64,000 bases of DNA from contig NC_017737.1 of the NCBI RefSeq assembly GCF_000259255.1, positions 434,001-498,000 of the forward strand, read 5' to 3'. Below, piece after piece: positions 59,401-64,000 of the stretch. Below the pieces are notes generated by a model, which did no database searches, had not been told where the DNA came from, and worked only from the letters and a program-made list of their open reading frames with translations. Origin of the DNA: Helicobacter cetorum MIT 00-7128. Lineage in GTDB: Bacteria; Campylobacterota; Campylobacteria; Campylobacterales; Helicobacteraceae. Position numbers and translations under genes: made by a program. How positions within the stretch are numbered: the first letter of the stretch is position 1; each line of letters starts with the position of its first letter.

Positions 59401-61389
59401 GTCATTTATGATACCACTTATCAGCATGTAGCCAAAGGCATCATTAACGCCAAAGGTATTGAAAAAGAAGAGCAAAAGCTTGAAAGAAGTGCTCATGTAA
59501 TTTATAACAAAGTTGCCAAAGGTATTATCAATCCTAAAGAAATTAGCAATAAAGATAATCAAGTTATCTATGGCACTACCTATCAAAATGTAGCTAAAGG
59601 CATTATTGATTCTAAGAGTGCAGCTAAGAATGAGCAAATGGCAGTAGCCAATCAAGATGCTCTTGATGCTAAAGACGCTCTAAATCAAGCTAATAGTGTG
59701 GCAAGTTCTATGGCTAGTGATAACAAAGCTTTAGCTAAAGATAAGCCTGAATATAATAAACAAACCGGCTTATGGAGTCTTAATAACGCTCAAAATACAG
59801 CTCAAAATGATGCTAATGCAGTTACTAAAGACAAAGAAAGCTTAGAGCAAGCTATCAATGATGTAAAAGACGCTCAAAACACTAAAGAATTTAGAAGTGC
59901 TCAAAAAGAAGAAATTCAAGCACTTAGCCAATTAGACAATGCTGAAAAAGCCTTTGCTAATTCTCAAGATAGCTTAAAGCAACTATGGAATGACTATAAA
60001 GACTCTATGCCTTTATATAACACTGCAGAAAATGATGAAAACATCTTTAATGCAAATGATAGTAAGCTTGCTCATAACTCTAATGCAGAAATTAAAAATG
60101 CCTACGATAAAGTCGCTAAAGATATTTATGACTTAAATCATAACACTGGCTCTGGTGTGTATAGATTATCTTGGTGGTTAGCTAACAACGCTTATAACAA
60201 CAACACTAAAAATGAAATCACAAGCGCTCAAAAAGCTCTTATTAAACAAGAGGAGCAATTCACTAAAGACCAAGAGGCTTTAGAAAAAACTCTTAAAGAT
60301 GTTATTGCTAAGAATGCTACTAAGGGTATTATCAATCCTAAAGACATTACTAACAAAGATAACAAGGTTATCTATGATACTACCCATAACAAAGTTGCCA
60401 AAGGTATTATCAATCCTAAAGAAATTAGCAATAAAGATAATCAAGTTATCTATGGCACTACCTATCAAAATGTAGCTAAAGGCATTATTGATTCTAAGAG
60501 TGCAGCTAAGAATGAGCAAATGGCAGTAGCCAATCAAGATGCTCTTGATGCTAAAGACGCTCTAAATCAAGCTAATAGTGTGGCAAGTTCTGTTATTGCA
60601 GATAATACCACCTTGCAATTACTTAGCCCCTCATACAGCAGATACACTGATATGAACCAAGTTAATGGCTTGTTTAATAACACCATTAAAGTAGAGGCTA
60701 AAAACATTGCTAAAGACAAGCAAGCTTTAGAGCAAGCTATCAATGAAGTTAAGAATGCTAAAAACACTCAAGACTTCAATAAAGCTCAAGAAGAAGAAAT
60801 TCAAGCTCTAAGTCAATTAACTAACACTGAAAAATCCTTTGAAGTGGCTCAAAATACTTTAGAGCAAAATCTCAAAGATAACAGAAAGACTGAAAGTCTC
60901 TATAAGGTGGCAATGAAAGACTTGGCTATTTACAACGCCTATGATAAAGGCATTTATAATGTTTATGATGGCGTGTATGGTTACTTTGAAAATATTGCTA
61001 AAGTTATGGTTAATATGGTAGGCAGTGATTTCTCTGGCTTGAACCAATTAACTTGGCTTGTAAATAAGAAACTCCCACAAGTTGGCTTAAATGGTGCTAA
61101 CGCTCTAGCTAACATTCAAAATAAAGTAGATAAAGCTGAGAATGCTTTAGTTAATGAAGAGCGCCAATTTAATCAAGCACAAAGAGCTTTAGACAAAGTG
61201 ATTCGCAGACATATTGAATTGCCTAGCGTAGAAGCCAATGCGTTTGAAATGCCTACTATGCCTTCTAAAGAGGAGTTTGAATCCAAGCATTTTGAAGATA
61301 ACAAAATGAATGATTATCTCAAAGAGGTAAGAATGAATGATAGTCAAGATGATGTAGATGTGGATTATTCTGATAGAATTGATGACTAA
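56440..61389 (+). CDS. Large exported protein with about 41 copies of a 26-residue repeat
   Basis: 1649 residues; I do not recognise the family. Signal peptide MRSKFLISCVLAGVLINVADA, then a short Ser/Asn/Gly-rich region. Residues about 76-1060 are some 38 tandem 26-residue units with consensus KDNKVIYDTTYxHVxKGIINxKxI. About 1060-1285 and 1350-1590 are two related Ala/Gln/Glu-rich helical, coiled-coil-like segments (NQDALDAKDALNQANSV), separated by three more units. The tail (1590-1649) is acidic. No cysteines were seen in the repeats, and no barrel, LPXTG or autotransporter end. AAGGATAT precedes the ATG. Probably a fibrous surface or periplasmic protein; this is inference. Confidence 0.85.
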   Translation: MRSKFLISCVLAGVLINVADAQDFSDAPSSSASNNQAYFAQTNGVRKNGGGYNHGNKGQGMNPFYRIYSDNHIDVKSVTANDNKVIYDTTYNDVNKGIINAKDIASKDNKVIYGTTYQNVAKGSTNAKEVASKDNKVIYDSTYNHVAKGIINAKDVSHKANKVFYDTHSAQQNIIDAKGMAKEENKIIYGTTYQNVAKGSINPKEVASKDNKVIYDTTHNEVDKGIINPKDIADKDNKVIYDTQYQHVAKGGIDPKEITKKDNKVIYDTTYQHVAKNPIDVKSVEKEANKVIHGTTYEHVDKGIINAKDIANKDNKVIYDSTYQNVARNSINPKEVTNKDNKVIYDTTHNEVDKGIINPKEISKNDNKVIYGSTYEHVAKGIISAKETSQKADKIFYNTYNDVDKGIINPKDITDKDNKVIYDTQYQNVAKGGIDPKEVTNNDNKVIYGTTYEHVAKGIINTNSIAEQEKRNQKLGDDIYNHVDKGIINPNEVASKDNKVIYDTTHNEVDKGIIDSKGIAQKDNKVIYDTTYQHVAKGIISPKEVSQKADKIFYDTYNNVDKGIIDSKSIAHNDNKAIYDTIHNNVDKGIINAKGIAKEESKIAKNAHDTTKGIINPKEISNKDNQVIYDTTHNEVTKGIIDSKSIASNDNKVIYDTTHNEVDKGIINAKGIANNDNKVIYGTTYEHVAKGIINAKGIEKEEEKASKHIHDVNDKITKGIINPKDITDKDNKVIYDTQYQNVAKGIISPKEITNKDNKVIYDTTYQHVAKGIISPKEVSQKADKIFYDTYNNVDKGIIDSKSIAHNDNKAIYDTIHNNVDKGIIDSKDISNKDNQVIYGSTYEHVAKGIINAKGIEKEEQEATKNIHSVAKNSINPKEVTNKDNKVIYDTTHNEVDKGIINAKGIANNDNKVIYGTTYKDVTKGIINAKGIKEEESKATKNIYDSAKGIINPKDIAHNDNKVIYDTTHNEVDKGIIDSKGIASNDNKVIYDTTYQHVAKGIINAKGIEKEEQKLERSAHVIYNKVAKGIINPKEISNKDNQVIYGTTYQNVAKGIIDSKSAAKNEQMAVANQDALDAKDALNQANSVASSMASDNKALAKDKPEYNKQTGLWSLNNAQNTAQNDANAVTKDKESLEQAINDVKDAQNTKEFRSAQKEEIQALSQLDNAEKAFANSQDSLKQLWNDYKDSMPLYNTAENDENIFNANDSKLAHNSNAEIKNAYDKVAKDIYDLNHNTGSGVYRLSWWLANNAYNNNTKNEITSAQKALIKQEEQFTKDQEALEKTLKDVIAKNATKGIINPKDITNKDNKVIYDTTHNKVAKGIINPKEISNKDNQVIYGTTYQNVAKGIIDSKSAAKNEQMAVANQDALDAKDALNQANSVASSVIADNTTLQLLSPSYSRYTDMNQVNGLFNNTIKVEAKNIAKDKQALEQAINEVKNAKNTQDFNKAQEEEIQALSQLTNTEKSFEVAQNTLEQNLKDNRKTESLYKVAMKDLAIYNAYDKGIYNVYDGVYGYFENIAKVMVNMVGSDFSGLNQLTWLVNKKLPQVGLNGANALANIQNKVDKAENALVNEERQFNQAQRALDKVIRRHIELPSVEANAFEMPTMPSKEEFESKHFEDNKMNDYLKEVRMNDSQDDVDVDYSDRIDD
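58018..58202 (+). repeat. Long direct repeat A, copy 1 (copy 2 at 58717-58901)
   Basis: 185 bases identical to 58717-58901, offset 699 bases (233 codons). Identity at DNA level across two units shows a recent in-frame duplication or gene conversion. Confidence 0.85.
58717..58901 (+). repeat. Long direct repeat A, copy 2
   Basis: Identical to 58018-58202. Recombination between the copies would delete or duplicate 233 residues without changing frame. Confidence 0.85.
59504..59709 (+). repeat. Long direct repeat B, copy 1 (copy 2 at 60386-60591)
   Basis: 206 bases identical to 60386-60591, offset 882 bases (294 codons). It spans the junction from the last repeat units into the coiled-coil-like segment. 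Confidence 0.88.
60386..60591 (+). repeat. Long direct repeat B, copy 2
   Basis: Identical to 59504-59709. The unit duplicated is the junction plus the first coiled-coil-like segment, which then diverged in its second half. Confidence 0.88.
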
Positions 61390-61448
61390 AAATTTATGCC
61401 TCTAAGGTGGGGGAGTGAGGCATATCTATTTGAATGAGAGGAACTAAA

Positions 61449-61715
61449 ATGAAAGGCTTTCTTAAGGTATTCTTATTGGCATGTTTGGCATTTAGTAGTA
61501 TGTTTTCTGCAAGCCTAGAGATAGGTCATAACATTAAGCACAATAAGAAAATATATAAATTGAGTAAGAATAATAGTTTAGAAAGAGTAAGTGTCCCTAT
61601 GCTTAAATTTAACGAATCTTTATCTCTTGGCTCTTATATTGAAATGCCTAAATATTCTAGGAGGCATTTTGGGGGGCGTGTGAATGGGGGATTGATGATG
61701 CGCTTTAGATTCTAG
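61449..61715 (+). CDS. Small exported protein downstream of the repeat protein
   Basis: 88 residues from the ATG at 61449, which has GAGGAACTAAA before it; an ATG at 61434 adds five residues but removes that site. Signal peptide MKGFLKVFLLACLAFSSMFSA. The mature part (about 67 residues) is basic and ends in GGLMMRFRF, with a terminal Phe like outer membrane beta-strands. It lies 59 bases after the repeat gene and is probably co-transcribed. No family recognised. Confidence 0.65.
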   Translation: MKGFLKVFLLACLAFSSMFSASLEIGHNIKHNKKIYKLSKNNSLERVSVPMLKFNESLSLGSYIEMPKYSRRHFGGRVNGGLMMRFRF

Positions 61716-61961
61716 TCTTTCTTTTAGTGCTTATAGGAGGGATAAACCAACAATAACTTTCTTAAAAAACCTTTTTAAACAACTTCTTTTAACTTACTTT
61801 TTAAATGGGGTCTTTATACCAACATCTTGTTTTTCATATAGGAGCGCTTAGGTTTTTAAATCTTTTATGCTTTTAAAGAATTAGTTTTAGGCTTGTTAAA
61901 AGAGGGCTTTGATTAGAGCTTAAAGACTAAAGAGAGGGTTATAATGCGCCTTTTAAGGGGG

Positions 61962-62414
61962 TTAATGCGAAGATTTCTTGGTATTATCTAGAAAATTATC
62001 CATTTTATGTTCTAGTTGAATGGTTTGTTTGATAGATTGCTCAAGCTCTTTGAAAGCTTTAGAGTTTCTTTTATTAACACATGGGATTATTCTCAGGCTT
62101 TCATGTTCCAAAACTTGGATATTTGTAAGCAAAGCCCTTAAGTCATCAGTGCTTTTAAAATCCTTTTCAAAATAGTCATAGAATTGTTGCTCTAAGGTTG
62201 TGATGCGCCCCAAAAAAGTGCTTTGAATACGAATATTAGCGCTATTTTCCTCTTCTTCTATGCAAGTTTTAAAGGTTTTATTAAGCTCTAAAAAATCATT
62301 TTTGGCTTTTAAGAAAGTTTTTGACATGTCTGTAATGATTTCATAATGTCCGGTGCTAATTTCTGCGTTTGTAATGTTTGTTAATAGTAACCCTAATAAA
62401 ACTTTTTTAACCAC
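61962..62414 (-). CDS. Periplasmic hypothetical protein
   Basis: 150 residues; not recognised. A short signal peptide (MVKKVLLGLLLTNITNA) precedes a helical, charged mature part with two cysteines (FKTCIEEE and IIPCVNKR), which could form one disulfide. Leucine heptads (LEQQFYDYFEKDF; LEQSIKQTIQLEHKMD) suggest a helical bundle. It follows the PAP2 gene with the same orientation by 22 bases. Confidence 0.65.
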   Translation of the reverse strand: MVKKVLLGLLLTNITNAEISTGHYEIITDMSKTFLKAKNDFLELNKTFKTCIEEEENSANIRIQSTFLGRITTLEQQFYDYFEKDFKSTDDLRALLTNIQVLEHESLRIIPCVNKRNSKAFKELEQSIKQTIQLEHKMDNFLDNTKKSSH

Positions 62415-62436
62415 TTTTGAACCTTAATATTATAAT

Positions 62437-63033
62437 CTACCATTGGTATGAAAAACTCACGCCATAGCGCCCATTGCCTTTAAAATCGCTAGAGATTTCA
62501 GGATAGAGCATCCAGTTTTTAGGCTTGTAGCGTGTGGTAAAAAGATAGGCAAACCCCCAACCTATGAGACTACCTACGACCACTTGCCATATGGTATGCT
62601 TTTGAGCGACTACTCTAGATGCGTCTGTAAGGATTGCTAGGGCTAAAACAGGAAGAGCGGGTTTCCACCCATAGCGATAATATACAAACCCCGCCGCACT
62701 AAACACACCGCCTGCATGTCCGCTTGGCATGCCCCTATAAGAATCACAGCAAGGGCGTTTAGCAAAGCTTACACTAGCGCCATGCGCATGCGCTTTAGAA
62801 AAAGCCCCTTTAATGCCATAAATCACGCCTTGAGACACTAAAGTGCCTATGGCTAATTCGCCTAAGCCCCTATAATCTCGCATAGCCAAGCTAACCGTGC
62901 CAACAAAAATTGGCAAGAATCTCAGCACATCACCAATTTCTTCTAAAATATATGCTCCCTCGCTAAGTGGCTTGCTCTCTAAAGTATGAGAGCATAATAA
63001 AAGGCTTAAAAACGCACTTCTAAACCATTTCAT
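62437..63033 (-). CDS. PAP2-family phosphatase (LpxF-like, HP1580-like)
   Basis: 198 residues with an N-terminal hydrophobic signal/anchor and several membrane helices. PAP2 motif 2 is GMPSGHAGG (about residue 108) and motif 3 is SRVVAQKHTIWQVVVG; the usual Asp after the catalytic His is Gln here, a variant seen in part of the family. Motif 1 is reduced to KRP. In H. pylori the gene next to the WecA-like gene is the lipid A 4'-phosphatase LpxF, which aids polymyxin resistance. The role is by analogy. The start overlaps the upstream gene by 14 bases. Confidence 0.78.
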   Translation of the reverse strand: MKWFRSAFLSLLLCSHTLESKPLSEGAYILEEIGDVLRFLPIFVGTVSLAMRDYRGLGELAIGTLVSQGVIYGIKGAFSKAHAHGASVSFAKRPCCDSYRGMPSGHAGGVFSAAGFVYYRYGWKPALPVLALAILTDASRVVAQKHTIWQVVVGSLIGWGFAYLFTTRYKPKNWMLYPEISSDFKGNGRYGVSFSYQW

Positions 63034-64000
63034 AATGAGCTCGCTTTTCTAAGAGTTTGACTTGTCTATTGAGGTAGTAATAGCCCCATAAATAACACCC
63101 AATAAAGATTAGACCAATTACTATAAGCACAGGAGCATTTAAGCGAAAAAAGGTGCTCATAAGTATAAAGGGTAAGTTGCATAGCACTAAAATAAACGCA
63201 CACATAGGGTTTGCATACGCATAGGAATGTAATTCTAAGACCTTGAATAAAAGGGTATGCAAATGCAAGTTATCGGGCATAGTAGCTTTTTGGCGTTTTA
63301 ATTTGCGCCTAAGAATGCTAAAAAGCACTTCAATTACCGGATAAAGCATTAGATTGAGTCCAAAAAACACGCTGATTTTTTGCTCTAAGCTTAAATACAA
63401 GAGTAAAATCCCACACACAAATCCTAAAAAATACGCTCCTCCATCACCTAAAAAAATCCGCCCCAAAGGGAAATTAAATACCATAAAGCCAAGCACCATG
63501 TAAGCGAGCCAACAGCTCAAGCTTGTAGGCTCTATGTAATGGATAACAAGTAGGGTTAAAAGACAAATTCCTGAGGCTAAGCCATTGAATCCATCAATAA
63601 TATTGATAGCATTACTAATACCTACAAGCATAAAAATACCAAATAGAAAAGCTAAAAAATAAGGCAAGCTAAAAAGGGGTGAAAAGTCGCTTACGACCAA
63701 ATGCGCTGAAGTAATCACACAAAGTGCTCCCAAACTTTGCAAAATAAGGCGTATTTTAGGACTAAGTGAAAAATTAATATCTTCTAAAAAACCACTTATA
63801 AATACTAATAATATCCCTATGAATACAAGATTGTTTTCAAAGGGTGCTTCTTGTTGTTGTAAATAATAGGCTAGAACAAAAGAAATAAAAATGCCAAGTC
63901 CGCCGGCTCGTGGGGTTCTTTCTTTATGAAAACCTTGTATTTTATTGGCATTATCTATAAAAAGCATGGATTTTTTAGACCATAAAATAATGAGAAAGCA
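63020..64000 (-). CDS. Undecaprenyl-phosphate sugar-1-phosphate transferase, WecA/MraY family (5' end outside window)
   Basis: The frame is open to the right edge, so the N-terminus is missing; at least 326 residues are visible. Signatures: FHKERTPRAGGLGIF in the first cytoplasmic loop, NIIDGFNGLASGICLL with the catalytic aspartate, GRIFLGDGGAYFLGF and HLHTLLFK. About nine membrane helices are seen. It transfers a GlcNAc-phosphate-type group to undecaprenyl phosphate to start O-antigen or glycan assembly (HP1581 in H. pylori, if my recollection of the neighbour order is right). Confidence 0.85.
   Translation of the reverse strand, partial: CFLIILWSKKSMLFIDNANKIQGFHKERTPRAGGLGIFISFVLAYYLQQQEAPFENNLVFIGILLVFISGFLEDINFSLSPKIRLILQSLGALCVITSAHLVVSDFSPLFSLPYFLAFLFGIFMLVGISNAINIIDGFNGLASGICLLTLLVIHYIEPTSLSCWLAYMVLGFMVFNFPLGRIFLGDGGAYFLGFVCGILLLYLSLEQKISVFFGLNLMLYPVIEVLFSILRRKLKRQKATMPDNLHLHTLLFKVLELHSYAYANPMCAFILVLCNLPFILMSTFFRLNAPVLIVIGLIFIGCYLWGYYYLNRQVKLLEKRAHYEMV

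Larger units (their letters stand above)
56672..59637 (+). repeat. Tandem 78-base repeat array (about 38 units)
   Basis: Protein-coding repeats of 78 bases (26 codons), some a few codons shorter or longer. Units vary by alternating blocks (DTTYNEVDKG, GTTYEHVAKG, DTTYQHVAKG) and endings (INAKGI, INPKEI, IDSKSI). The pattern indicates repeated shuffling and duplication. Confidence 0.85.

Noticed and set aside
56482-61047. Long open frames on the minus strand opposite the repeat protein (519, 293 and 221 codons, hydrophobic)
   Set aside because: They mirror the 78-base periodicity of the sense repeats, which happen to lack antisense stops. They have no ribosome sites and a strange repetitive Ile/Asn-rich composition. 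The sense gene has a signal peptide and a clean start.

Overview
The window reads as chromosome of a gastric Helicobacter that is close to, but distinct from, H. pylori. Base composition is AT-rich. Many proteins look like close relatives of H. pylori proteins as I remember them (NuoA-D plus the genus-specific NuoE/F replacements, FabD, RpoD, TlpA, AnsB, HypE/F, AguA). The window also has Hop-type outer membrane proteins, homopolymeric C tracts and an MnlI/HpyAVI-type restriction-modification locus. A species such as H. cetorum is my best guess; this is inference and was not checked by any search.

Layout. 1-4245 (minus): nuo operon start, nuoA-B-C-D, two atypical subunits, start of nuoG. 4363-7307 (minus): secG-frr-pyrE-RDD protein-sirtuin. 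7421-18800 (plus): methyltransferase, trpS, peptide ABC transporter genes (the binding-protein gene is frameshifted), purM, SH3 protein, aroE, rnr, holA, and rpsF-ssb-rpsR. 19063-22311 (plus): two outer membrane proteins, the first with a Hop-like N-terminus, a zinc-protease motif and a barrel-like C-terminus, the second behind a promoter whose spacer is a C11 tract. 22344-26580 (minus): aguA-hypF-hypE. 26638-27657: tsaD. 27654-30759 (minus): restriction-modification locus with two intact methyltransferases and a nuclease gene carrying a poly-G tract and three in-frame stops. 31100-31911: rplM-rpsI. 32044-39748: small unknown gene, 2-hydroxyacid dehydrogenase, lipoprotein, thrC, tlpA, queH-like. 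40435-42989: ansB and dcuA, divergent. 43092-48488: dnaX-tsaE-lptB-rpoN, then an HD-domain gene. 48489-49144: candidate structured RNA and tRNA-Ser(GCU). 49292-56012: fabD-mtnN-rpoD-NlpC/P60 lipoprotein-mqo-small membrane protein. 56440-61715: a 1649-residue exported repeat protein and a tiny exported companion. 61962-64000 (minus): periplasmic protein, PAP2 phosphatase, partial WecA/MraY-type transferase.

How it fits together. Most of the window is housekeeping: respiration (complex I, Mqo), translation, transcription factors (sigma-70, sigma-54), nickel-hydrogenase maturation, amino-acid and C4-dicarboxylate use (AnsB with DcuA) and envelope lipid/glycan synthesis. Compared with the H. pylori gene order I remember, it is a mosaic of conserved blocks joined at breakpoints, and several joints hold variable genes (outer membrane proteins, R-M locus, repeat protein). 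These joints contain the most unusual content: a protease-like Hop protein in the position where H. pylori carries a bab adhesin gene, a promoter likely switched by poly-C slippage, a decaying phase-variable nuclease, and the repeat protein with long recent internal duplications.
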